Positions 1 to 5,553 of a DNA stretch of 5,555 nt are shown piece after piece. The notes beneath the pieces are model-generated. The model ran no database searches, was not told the DNA's origin, and saw only the letters and a list, made by a program, of their open reading frames with translations. The stretch is from Candidatus Zixiibacteriota bacterium (GTDB lineage Bacteria; Zixibacteria; MSB-5A5; GN15; JAAZOE01). Made by a program: the position numbers and the translations under genes. The DNA lies in assembly GCA_030588275.1 (NCBI GenBank), contig JAUUYJ010000179.1:1-5555 (forward strand), in the 5' to 3' direction. Numbering within the stretch: the stretch's first letter is position 1; every line of letters starts with the position of its first letter.

Positions 1-2
1 GA

Positions 3-554
3 TATATCAATGAAAAATATTTAAAAGGGATCTGTCGCAAATCGCGCATTGGGCATAAGGATCTGTTCGGACCGGATATGGAACTGGGCCGGTGGCTTCG
101 CACCAAGCCGACCGCGATTACAATCAACGATATTCTGTTTGTTCATGGTGGCCTCTCCTCCAATCTGGCTAACCGGGAGTTAACTATAGGAAAAATAAAT
201 CAGATCACGACTGAGGCTCTGGATTTAACTTCATCCCGTTTATCGTTTTCAGATATGCCAAAATTTCTTTTCGGTTCTCTCGGACCGTTTTGGTACCGGG
301 GTTATCATTATGAAATGCCCAACCGCTACCCGATGGCAACGACTGAAGAGATAGATGATATCCTGGCTTATTATGAGGTGCAGTCAATTGTCGTCGGCCA
401 TACTGAGACTGATAGCCTCGGTGGAATTTTTAATAATAAAATATTCCCCATTGATGTTCCGGTGGATGAGTTAGACGGCTTCCAGGCTCTCCTCTGGCAA
501 CAGAATGCTTTCTATAGAGTTAGTTCAGACGGGGGTTTGCATAAATTGGACTGA
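3..554 (+). CDS. Metallophosphoesterase (calcineurin-like), C-terminal part, 5' end outside window
   Basis: The reading frame is open from base 3 with no stop, so the gene begins to the left of the window; the ATG at 78 is internal, because the 25 codons before it already read like the family. The 183 visible residues carry the C-terminal metal-binding half of a calcineurin-like phosphoesterase: ELGRWLR followed by the VHGG motif (His at bases 144-146), a GPFWYRGY block, and the GHTETDS motif (His at bases 399-401), then the closing IDV strand. The family uses a two-metal centre to hydrolyse phosphomonoesters, often on phosphoproteins or nucleotides. The expected N-terminal GDxHG, GDxxDRG and GNHE motifs must lie outside the window. 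The arrangement resembles bacterial serine/threonine-phosphatase-like (Shewanella-type) enzymes. The substrate cannot be told from this fragment. No membrane segment is visible in the part seen. Confidence 0.88.
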   Translation, partial: YINEKYLKGICRKSRIGHKDLFGPDMELGRWLRTKPTAITINDILFVHGGLSSNLANRELTIGKINQITTEALDLTSSRLSFSDMPKFLFGSLGPFWYRGYHYEMPNRYPMATTEEIDDILAYYEVQSIVVGHTETDSLGGIFNNKIFPIDVPVDELDGFQALLWQQNAFYRVSSDGGLHKLD

Positions 555-586
555 GTTAGCCCGAATTATATGCCTATTTTTATTTA

Positions 587-595
587 CCCCCCCCC
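587..595. repeat. Homopolymer run of nine C
   Basis: Nine consecutive C residues lie in the 100-bp gap between the phosphoesterase gene and the 94-aa gene, about 60 bp before the latter's start. Runs of this length can slip during replication, and are also prone to sequencing or assembly length error. The rest of the gap (555-654) contains a tandem GGTC pair at 611-618 and AT-rich stretches, but no promoter I would defend and no clear terminator. Confidence 0.7.
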
Positions 596-643
596 TTTAT
601 TATAAGGCCCGGTCGGTCGATAATAGTTATAGCCTTTAAATTC

Positions 644-648
644 AGGGG
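644..648 (+). promoter_or_regulatory. Ribosome binding site of the 94-aa gene
   Basis: AGGGG stands six bases before the ATG at 655. It supports that start and independent translation of the small gene. Confidence 0.6.
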
Positions 649-654
649 ATTTCT

Positions 655-939
655 ATGGGTATCTTAAAAGCCAAAACCGGAAATTCTGAGAAGTCAGTTA
701 AATCAGATCCGGACAAATCGATGTATATTTCCGATTCCAAAATTGATCGAGACGGAGTTGCTTGGAAAAAGAAGGGACTATGGATTCGAGAAGAACATCT
801 GGGTAAGCTGAAAGTGATTGGTCATTTTAAACAGAAAAAAACTAACGAGCTGGTGGATGAAGCGATCAGCAAATATATCAGCCAATCATGGGATAATTCG
901 ATGGCTATCGAAAAAATGGTCAAAGGTGAAAAACAGTAA
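655..939 (+). CDS. Small protein with probable ribbon-helix-helix C-terminal domain
   Basis: This is a 94-aa protein with a good Shine-Dalgarno sequence. The first ~40 residues are charged, lysine- and serine-rich and probably disordered. Residues 41-77 have the pattern of a ribbon-helix-helix fold: a short strand (GLWI), a first helix starting at REEHLGKLK, a turn, and a second helix (TNELVDEAISKYI). This domain in MetJ/Arc/CopG-type proteins dimerises and binds DNA through the strand, and is common in antitoxins, plasmid-partition proteins and small repressors. The assignment rests on pattern only, as the strand is short and not obviously alternating. The gene lies 26 bp before a 207-aa gene on the same strand, so the two probably share a transcript. 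A small dyad (941-955) sits between them. Self-regulation is plausible but not shown. I do not recognise the exact family. Confidence 0.75.
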   Translation: MGILKAKTGNSEKSVKSDPDKSMYISDSKIDRDGVAWKKKGLWIREEHLGKLKVIGHFKQKKTNELVDEAISKYISQSWDNSMAIEKMVKGEKQ

Positions 940-940
940 C

Positions 941-955
941 GATCAATTTTTGATC
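941..955. repeat. Short perfect inverted repeat between the two + strand genes
   Basis: GATCAA and TTGATC flank a TTT centre just after the stop of the 94-aa gene and 10 bp before the next start. The arms are only six bases and AT-rich, so the hairpin would be weak. It is not followed by a T run and is unlikely to be a terminator; it could be a protein-binding dyad or chance. Confidence 0.35.
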
Positions 956-965
956 CAAATGGTAA

Positions 966-1589
966 ATGACAATGGCCGTTAGCGAAGAACAAAAAAATGT
1001 CGTTCTGGATGAACTACTCCAACAATTGCCGCTCATGGATGTGGATGCTATTAAAGCTGAGTTCGTCGGTTGGCTTCAACAGGTGGAATTTCCTCTTGGA
1101 AAAATAGAAAACATTGCAGAAAAGTCACTCGATAATATAGAGGATAAAACTGGCGGCTGGAGCAAAAGCATCAAGGTTTTCCCGACAGTTGAAGAGGATA
1201 GAAGTCTGATTAAAGGGATTAAGGTCCGCTTATCTCTGCAACTTTACACCGAGAAGAATCGTTACCTGATCACCATCTGGGAATCGATGAATCCCAAATC
1301 GCGTGAGCATTACATTCTGTGCGTCAACGTCAACTGGGATGAAACCGAACTACGCCTTCAGAAAAATCTGGAGACGATATATACCGGTCGCTTTAATCGC
1401 TCCCTGCGTGCCCAGCACACCATCTGGGCGCAAAATTTTCAGGCCGGCCAGCTGGGTGAGGGGTTAGATGCCGCCGCTGTGGCAATTTTATCCTACGAGT
1501 TGAAGAGTGATCCTCCCGAACCGGCTCAGGAACTCAAAATCGAAATTTCTAATATCCACCCAACCAATCTCCCTGAAAAAGAGCTGTAA
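966..1589 (+). CDS. Hypothetical soluble protein, 207 aa
   Basis: I do not recognise this protein. It has no signal peptide or membrane segment and a single cysteine (C119), so a metal or Fe-S site is unlikely. The N-terminal ~60 residues look helical and acidic. Residues 83-123 have alternating hydrophobic residues suggesting at least three beta strands (GIKVRLSLQLY, RYLITIWES, HYILCVNVN). They are followed by a polar helical stretch, an alanine-rich segment near 168-176, and a proline/glutamate-rich tail. ATG codons at 966 and 972 are both possible starts; neither has a convincing Shine-Dalgarno sequence, suggesting translation coupled to the 94-aa gene 26 bp upstream or an unusual initiation region. 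Length and codon use look like a real gene. The neighbour with a probable DNA-binding domain raises the idea of a two-gene module, but no known toxin motif is visible. Confidence 0.75.
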   Translation: MTMAVSEEQKNVVLDELLQQLPLMDVDAIKAEFVGWLQQVEFPLGKIENIAEKSLDNIEDKTGGWSKSIKVFPTVEEDRSLIKGIKVRLSLQLYTEKNRYLITIWESMNPKSREHYILCVNVNWDETELRLQKNLETIYTGRFNRSLRAQHTIWAQNFQAGQLGEGLDAAAVAILSYELKSDPPEPAQELKIEISNIHPTNLPEKEL

Positions 1590-1697
1590 CCATCTTCGAA
1601 ATATAATTTATCGCATCTTGGCTTTTAATTCTTATTGATTGCAAAGTAGGCCAAAATCGGATAATTAAGAAGGGTTTGTGAAACGGTTGATGACAGG
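1590..1697. other. Convergent intergenic region, no confident element
   Basis: This 108-bp AT-rich gap separates the end of the + strand genes from the end of the - strand operon. I find a weak stem (TTGGCTT near 1618 with AGGCCAA near 1649, loop of about 24 bases, one G-T pair) but no T run on either strand, so I do not call a terminator. Two copies of TTTGGTGC ten bases apart (1703-1720) fall just inside the neighbouring gene's 3' end. Confidence 0.5.
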
Positions 1698-2225
1698 CTA
1701 CCTTTGGTGCAGTTTGGTGCCTCTACTATAAATGATTAAAATCAGACCACCAATCAGCAAAAATATCCCAAACGACAGGCCGATGTAATCCCCATGCGAT
1801 GGCCCCACATGCAGATACCCCTCTGCCGGATTATCAGGATTATAATAAACCAAAACCCCTGCCCCCGGAGGGTACGGTGCGATCGATTTGATGGCGACTT
1901 CGCGCCTTTTGGCCTTGGAGCCAAAACCGGGGATGAGCAAATTATCCTGCGCTTGATAAGGTTGGTTTAATACGGTATAGGCAAATTTAATCTCAGGATG
2001 AAAGGCCCTCTCCCCGGTCACATCCGATTCCAAAACATGTCCGGTCACGGTCGGCCAAAAAAGTTTGACCCGTTCATTTTTGAGCTGAGTTCCCCGAGTG
2101 ATGGAAAGAAAGAGACCGACACCGATTATGACCACCGCAATCAACGCAACCCTTTTGGCAAACTTTGCAAATAGGGAGACCAAAATGACCAGCGACGATG
2201 TCAGTAAAATTATAAATTCAGTCAT
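1698..2225 (-). CDS. DUF3592-like membrane protein
   Basis: This 175-aa protein has two N-terminal hydrophobic segments (about residues 3-20 and 25-43), a soluble middle part, and a third membrane helix near residues 148-167. The middle part matches the DUF3592 pattern: a WPTVTGHVLES opening, a strand with PEIKFAYTV, and the signature YPPGAGVLVYYNPDNPAEGYL at about 118-138, quoted here only to mark the block. The family is widespread in bacterial envelopes and its function is unknown. The extra first hydrophobic segment is more than the usual two helices. The gene starts 35 bp after the stop of the fibronectin-III lipoprotein gene on the same strand and is probably the last gene of that operon. 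Only a weak GAG-type ribosome site precedes the ATG. Confidence 0.8.
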   Translation of the reverse strand: MTEFIILLTSSLVILVSLFAKFAKRVALIAVVIIGVGLFLSITRGTQLKNERVKLFWPTVTGHVLESDVTGERAFHPEIKFAYTVLNQPYQAQDNLLIPGFGSKAKRREVAIKSIAPYPPGAGVLVYYNPDNPAEGYLHVGPSHGDYIGLSFGIFLLIGGLILIIYSRGTKLHQR

Positions 2226-2260
2226 ATCTCATATCGTGACAAAAGTTCAATCGGCGATTA

Positions 2261-3121
2261 TCAGCTACCACTTCCATCCTGCCTTCGGGCGGGCGGTTGA
2301 TATAGGTATTCAAAATAGACGCGCAGTTTGGCCCCGCGTCCGGAACTGTACTTCATTCTCAGCTTGGCCTGATGCCCTTCTTCGGTGACGAGAAGATATA
2401 GCCCCATGTTGACGACACGCACTTTTTCTACTCCCTCCCCTGCCCCCTCCGGGAGGTCAACCGGCAAATCCCCTATCTGTTTGGCCGAACCAAGTTCATA
2501 AATACGGGTATTGCGATTAACCGGACTCAACCGAGCCGGAGAACAAAGGAAGAATTGGCTATCTTTTGAAAAAATGTAGAAGTCGTTAGCCAGATCGTTA
2601 GTCGATGAATATTCTGCCTGCGCTAGTGAAAACCCGTCACGCATACCGGTGTGAGACAGCCCCATTGCAATTTCTCCCCGGGCAACGGTGACCAGCTCAA
2701 CTTCGTTAGACGGCTGACTCAAGGTTCCATCACTATTGACGGTCCGAATATGTACATAATAATAAAGCGCGTTTTCGATCCCCTTTATCTCGTACGTTTC
2801 GTGATTCGGGTTTCCCTCAACATCACCCGGATAGGTCAGCTTGTTAAACGGTTCGATCCCCTCAGGCAAGGCACCATTCTCGCTCATCGTTTCAAGCGGC
2901 GCCGGCAACAGATAGATATTGAAACCGCGCAATATCCGTGTCCCTTTACATCCCGGATTCCACCCAATTTTGGCATACTTGCTCGAAATCGAATCGATGA
3001 CCAAACCCTTCGGACTGCACGGATACTTGACCGCCGTCTCAATCTCTTTTGGAGGACCGCAGGAAAGTACGGCAAATATCAACAGACTACAGAAAAGGGT
3101 GATGACAACAAATTTCTTCAC
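2261..3121 (-). CDS. Lipoprotein with a fibronectin type III-like domain
   Basis: I place the start at the GTG at 3121 (286 aa). It lies six bases after an AGAGGT ribosome site and gives a compact signal peptide: VKKF, a hydrophobic core, then the lipobox VLSC with the lipidated cysteine at residue 21. An ATG at 3166 would add 15 residues before the signal peptide and has no such support. Residues ~37-147 read as a fibronectin type III fold: PKGLVIDSI, then KIGWNP, a strand with GFNIYLLP, the YYYVHIRTVNSDG core, and the closing SQPSNEVELVTV strand. C35 and C58 could form a disulfide. The remaining ~140 residues are beta-rich and unrecognised. The protein is likely anchored in the periplasm or on the outer membrane, where the domain may bind a partner. 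It follows the citryl-CoA lyase-like gene by 65 bp. Confidence 0.85.
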   Translation of the reverse strand: MKKFVVITLFCSLLIFAVLSCGPPKEIETAVKYPCSPKGLVIDSISSKYAKIGWNPGCKGTRILRGFNIYLLPAPLETMSENGALPEGIEPFNKLTYPGDVEGNPNHETYEIKGIENALYYYVHIRTVNSDGTLSQPSNEVELVTVARGEIAMGLSHTGMRDGFSLAQAEYSSTNDLANDFYIFSKDSQFFLCSPARLSPVNRNTRIYELGSAKQIGDLPVDLPEGAGEGVEKVRVVNMGLYLLVTEEGHQAKLRMKYSSGRGAKLRVYFEYLYQPPARRQDGSGS

Positions 3122-3127
3122 GACAAT

Positions 3128-3133
3128 ACCTCT
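3128..3133 (-). promoter_or_regulatory. Ribosome binding site deciding a GTG start
   Basis: AGAGGT on the - strand stands six bases before the GTG at 3121. It is the main reason to prefer that start to the ATG 45 bases upstream. A ten-base AT-rich palindrome (CTAAATTTAG, 3135-3144) lies next to it, of unknown meaning. Confidence 0.6.
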
Positions 3134-3186
3134 GCTAAATTTAGTCACTTGCAGGTTATACAGCATCTCATTAAGTCTGGTCGAAT

Positions 3187-3951
3187 TTAGATATTCCGTT
3201 TGAGTGGTCCTGAATATTCAAAATCTGCATTACCCAGTTTTCGCATCCGTTTTTGCGTGGTCATCTCTTCGTATGCGTGGGCAATCAGACCGGGCACTCG
3301 TGAGATAATAAAAAATCCTTTTCCCAAACGCCAGTCAAATCCCATATCCGAGATAACCGCCGCTATCGCCCCATCAACATTTATCGGTAGTTTCCGTCCA
3401 GTCGTTTTTTCAAGTTCCAGTTCAATCGCTTTAGCCAGTTCGGTATGCTTTCCGGAAAATTGAAGCGAATCGGCGATTTCAAATAACTTTATCGTTCGCG
3501 GATCGGTCTCATGCAAGCGGTGGCCAAAACCGGGCAAGCGTGTTTTGGCTTTCTTCATTTCGGCCACAATTCCAGTCGCCAGATCTGATGGAGCCCCACC
3601 CCTGGAGACCAACTCCTGCATAATGCGAGCCGACTGCTCAATCGCTCCACCATGACTATCACCAATCACCAAAACGCCACCGGCGACGGCAGAGTTCAAG
3701 GAGTTACCACCGGAGATAACGTTTCGCGTTCCCAAAACCGATGGCGGCGAAGCACCATGATCGACCGAGGAAACCAGAATCGCCTCCATCATCCGAGCCT
3801 CTTTTTCATTCGGGAGTTCCCCCCGGAGGATCAGATAAACTGTCTGCGCAAAAGTAAGTTTTTCCATCATCTCGACAATATCATAACCGCGTACGTTTAT
3901 TTTTCCCGGTCCGATATCGGTAATTGCTGTTTGCCAACTATTAGAGCCCAT
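3187..3951 (-). CDS. Citryl-CoA lyase-like protein (citrate synthase superfamily)
   Basis: This 254-aa protein belongs to the short citrate synthase-fold group that includes stand-alone citryl-CoA lyase and the C-terminal module of ATP-citrate lyase. Citryl-CoA lyase splits citryl-CoA into acetyl-CoA and oxaloacetate in the cytoplasm. The active-site blocks are all present: DHG with H65, GDSHGG with H100, PGFGHR with H144, NVDG with D193, and SRVPG with R218. H65, H144 and D193 fall where ATP-citrate lyase carries its catalytic residues. The length is normal for the short form, so the gene is not truncated; full citrate synthases are over 370 aa. No citryl-CoA synthetase or ligase domain is in view, so the partner, if any, lies elsewhere. 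A different CoA thioester substrate (for example another malyl- or citryl-like one) is possible. The ATG overlaps the upstream lipoprotein gene by 11 bp, with GAGGA nine bases before it. Confidence 0.88.
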   Translation of the reverse strand: MGSNSWQTAITDIGPGKINVRGYDIVEMMEKLTFAQTVYLILRGELPNEKEARMMEAILVSSVDHGASPPSVLGTRNVISGGNSLNSAVAGGVLVIGDSHGGAIEQSARIMQELVSRGGAPSDLATGIVAEMKKAKTRLPGFGHRLHETDPRTIKLFEIADSLQFSGKHTELAKAIELELEKTTGRKLPINVDGAIAAVISDMGFDWRLGKGFFIISRVPGLIAHAYEEMTTQKRMRKLGNADFEYSGPLKRNI

Positions 3952-4753
3952 CTGTTTCTATCCTCATATCCTGTATGGTGTCATTGTCGGTCGTCCCGTC
4001 CGGGTCGATCGACTGGTTTCTGGCAAAGATCATCCAGCCGTTTTTAAGATCACTTAAGGGCAGTTGAAATATTGTCTCAATTGACCTCTGCCACTCAGCC
4101 GACGATTCCTTGAGCATCAAGAGCCGTTGTAAGCCAAAATTATACATCAAATATCCGCAGAACGAAGCGGACATTGCCCGCCGGTCAGAAAACCCCAATT
4201 CCTCAAACTGCTCATTATCCCCCAAAATATCCAGCGTAGCGATCTTATCCGAATTGTTGAGACGATTGGTCTTATCATGATAATTCAGGCCGGAAAAATC
4301 GAGAAGGTGCGGTATCCCCTCGTTGACAACTTGAAACGGCCCCTGCCCGACCCCTTTTTGCTCAAGCAGATATTTGGTCAGTTGGTATCCGTATGGATAA
4401 CCTCCGCCCCAATGAATCTCGTGCTTGAAGGAAAAAGGAGAGTCCTGCCCAGTGATATTGAGGCATTCAAGCATACCGGAATAAACATACAGACTGATTT
4501 TGTCTTCAGGAATCGGCATTTCCAGGAGGTCGCACAGCTCACCCAAAAACCGACTATACGAGCGTCCGATAAGTTCCTTCTGGCTGAAATATTTTGACTC
4601 AGGCGAGATATAAAAGACAAATCGGCCATGTTCATATTGAAGAAATTTGTCATATCCAGAACGGTCAATCTTGGGGGTATCATCGCAGGCCGATAGAGTA
4701 ACAATTAATAAGCAGGCGATAATTGTCGCGAGTGTTTTTGAACTCTTCGTCAT
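3941..4753 (-). CDS. Lipoprotein resembling a gluzincin peptidase that lacks HExxH
   Basis: From the ATG at 4753 the product is 270 aa; a TTG at 4759 is an alternative start giving two more residues. (Residue numbers below count from the TTG.) A lysine-containing N-terminus, hydrophobic core and the textbook lipobox LSAC with C25 mark a lipoprotein. The rest follows the layout of peptidase MA-like zinc peptidases: an early strand/helix region, an IHW segment at 115-117, a helix YGYQLTKYLL at ~123-132, NEGIPHLLDF at 146-155, the helix SASFCGYLMYNFG typical of the region after the active site, and a C-terminal SDLKNGW block. In active members the 123-132 helix would carry HExxH and the NEG glutamate would be the third zinc ligand. 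Here the helix reads Y125-Q-L-T-K129, so the zinc site is apparently lost while E147 remains. This is a pattern-based comparison, not an alignment. It is likely the first gene of its operon. Confidence 0.75.
   Translation of the reverse strand: MTKSSKTLATIIACLLIVTLSACDDTPKIDRSGYDKFLQYEHGRFVFYISPESKYFSQKELIGRSYSRFLGELCDLLEMPIPEDKISLYVYSGMLECLNITGQDSPFSFKHEIHWGGGYPYGYQLTKYLLEQKGVGQGPFQVVNEGIPHLLDFSGLNYHDKTNRLNNSDKIATLDILGDNEQFEELGFSDRRAMSASFCGYLMYNFGLQRLLMLKESSAEWQRSIETIFQLPLSDLKNGWMIFARNQSIDPDGTTDNDTIQDMRIETDGL
3961..3965 (-). promoter_or_regulatory. Ribosome binding site inside the upstream gene
   Basis: GAGGA on the - strand, nine bases before the ATG at 3951, lies within the last codons of the preceding lipoprotein gene. 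Together with the 11-bp overlap of the two genes it suggests translational coupling. Confidence 0.55.
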
Positions 4754-4759
4754 GATCAA

Positions 4760-4788
4760 AATTTACTCTTTCTTATCCGGTTGGTCAA
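4760..4788 (-). promoter_or_regulatory. Candidate sigma70-type promoter of the lipoprotein/citryl-CoA lyase operon
   Basis: On the - strand TTGACC (4788-4783, five of six matches to the -35 consensus) is followed after 17 bases by TAAATT (4765-4760, four of six to the -10 consensus). The predicted +1 would fall at about 4753, on the A of the ATG, which would give a leaderless message. The weak -10 means this is only a candidate. Confidence 0.35.
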
Positions 4789-4792
4789 CCGG
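4777..4792. promoter_or_regulatory. 16-bp perfect dyad, candidate operator
   Basis: CCGGTTG and CAACCGG flank a two-base centre, 24 bp upstream of the lipoprotein start. The dyad covers the -35 hexamer of the candidate promoter, where a dimeric regulator would block polymerase. The two-base centre makes it less suited to an RNA hairpin than to a protein site. The regulator is unknown. Confidence 0.45.
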
Positions 4793-4835
4793 TGAATTTG
4801 AAATAAAAAGACTCATGAACTCATAGGTTTCTATC

Positions 4836-4863
4836 AAAAAACCGCCCTTATAATATAGGGCGG
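4836..4863 (-). terminator. Intrinsic terminator of the Fe-S operon
   Basis: On the - strand a seven-base GC-rich stem (CCGCCCT with AGGGCGG, eight-base AT loop) is followed directly by six T. It lies 41 bp after the stop of the ferredoxin-like gene. The + strand reads a shorter TTTT after the stem, so weak action on that strand is possible, but no + gene ends here. Confidence 0.85.
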
Positions 4864-4903
4864 CTTTTCTTAAGGCAATTATTTCTCAGCTTAATTATAA
4901 CCG

Positions 4904-5314
4904 TCAGACAACTTTTTCGTAGGTCAGGGCACGGGTGGGACAAAATTGCGCACAAGCCGGAGCACCACCACACAGATCGCACTTGATTGTCTGCTTATGC
5001 ACCTCATCAAACAAGGCACATCCGTACGGGCAGGCGGCAATGCAGGCGACACAATCGACGCACCGTTCCCGGTCAAGGTCAATCGCCCCGGTCTCTTCGT
5101 TTCTGGTCAAAGCATCAAACAGACAGGATTTAACGCAGGCGGCATCGTCGCACTGAAGGCAGGTTACCGGAACAAATTTGTCCGGTGCGTAAGAGATCGG
5201 ATAAATCCGACTCCGACCCGGTTTCTGATTTTCGGTATGGGTAAAGGCACAGGCCAATTCGCAGGTCCGACAGCCGGTACAGAGTGACGGGGTTACCTTA
5301 AATTCATATTTCAT
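4904..5314 (-). CDS. Ferredoxin-like electron-transfer protein with four [4Fe-4S] motifs
   Basis: This 136-aa protein carries 16 cysteines in four cluster motifs: C12/C15/C18/C22, C52/C55/C60/C64, C85/C88/C91/C95 and C112/C115/C121/C125. The spacings are those of the HycB/HydN/DmsB/CooF group, electron-transfer subunits or partners of hydrogenases, formate dehydrogenases, CO dehydrogenase and tungsten or molybdenum aldehyde oxidoreductases. In these proteins the ligands of each cluster are shared between motifs 1/4 and 2/3. A 17th cysteine (C99) follows the third motif. No signal peptide is present, so it acts in the cytoplasm. The ATG has an AGGAGGT site six bases upstream and overlaps the stop of the preceding gene as ATGA, so the two are very likely co-translated. 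An intrinsic terminator follows. The catalytic partner is not in the window, so the specific enzyme cannot be named. Confidence 0.93.
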   Translation of the reverse strand: MKYEFKVTPSLCTGCRTCELACAFTHTENQKPGRSRIYPISYAPDKFVPVTCLQCDDAACVKSCLFDALTRNEETGAIDLDRERCVDCVACIAACPYGCALFDEVHKQTIKCDLCGGAPACAQFCPTRALTYEKVV

Positions 5315-5553
5315 AGCGCCACCTCCTGAGCCTTGTCAACCAACGCACCCATCTTAACGGACAGATCGCGACGCTTGCAGGCGTCGCAGGTGGTGAAATA
5401 GCTGGGTGGGAGATCCCGTTTTTCGATAAGATAATCGGCAAAGTCACGGGTAATCGTTTTCGTACCGCAACTACTGCAGGGAACAAGATCGAAGGTCTTC
5501 TTCCAAATGGTCCGACTGCCATTATTGTCGGCAAAAGGAATGACATCGGTCGG
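5311..5553 (-). CDS. C-terminal end of a gene with a CxxC...CxxC zinc-ribbon-like tail (partial)
   Basis: On the - strand an open frame enters from the right edge and ends with TGA at 5313-5311, giving 80 visible residues; it has no start in the window. It carries two CxxC pairs, PCSSCG and TCDACKRR, 26 residues apart, around a helix with DFADYLIEKRDLPPSYF. This pattern resembles the cysteine-rich tail seen on some NuoI/HyfH-like iron-sulfur subunits of hydrogenase and complex I-type enzymes, where a CxxCG...CxxCRR unit follows the cluster domain. The visible part alone does not prove that family. Its stop overlaps the start of the ferredoxin-like gene (ATGA), and that gene's AGGAGGT ribosome site lies inside this coding sequence. 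The pair therefore probably forms part of one electron-transfer complex. Confidence 0.75.
   Translation of the reverse strand, partial: PTDVIPFADNNGSRTIWKKTFDLVPCSSCGTKTITRDFADYLIEKRDLPPSYFTTCDACKRRDLSVKMGALVDKAQEVAL
5321..5327 (-). promoter_or_regulatory. Strong ribosome binding site of the ferredoxin-like gene
   Basis: AGGAGGT on the - strand, six bases before the ATG at 5314. It lies within the last codons of the upstream gene and fixes the ATGA-overlap start. Confidence 0.8.

Noticed and set aside
1618..1655. Stem in the convergent gap as a terminator
   Set aside because: It has seven pairs with one G-T, a loop of about 24 bases and no T run on either strand.
1703..1720. Two direct copies of TTTGGTGC
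   Set aside because: There are only two short copies inside a coding 3' end, with no array; they are most likely chance.
3122..3166. Upstream ATG start at 3166 for the fibronectin-III lipoprotein
   Set aside because: It would put 15 residues before a normal signal peptide, and the GTG at 3121 has a well-spaced AGAGGT site.
2651..3190. Open frame of 179 codons on the + strand
   Set aside because: It lies antisense to the fibronectin-III lipoprotein, has a composition of an out-of-frame reading, and no domain or ribosome site supports it.
3652..4047. Open frame of 131 codons on the + strand
   Set aside because: It is antisense to the citryl-CoA lyase-like and lipoprotein genes, both of which show clear family motifs.
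4946..5287. Open frame of 113 codons on the + strand
   Set aside because: It is the antisense reading of the four-cluster ferredoxin-like gene.
5304..5546. Open frame of 80 codons on the - strand with an ATG
   Set aside because: It overlaps the cysteine-rich partial gene in another frame. That frame has two CxxC pairs and an ATGA junction with the next gene, while this one reads as low-complexity shadow.
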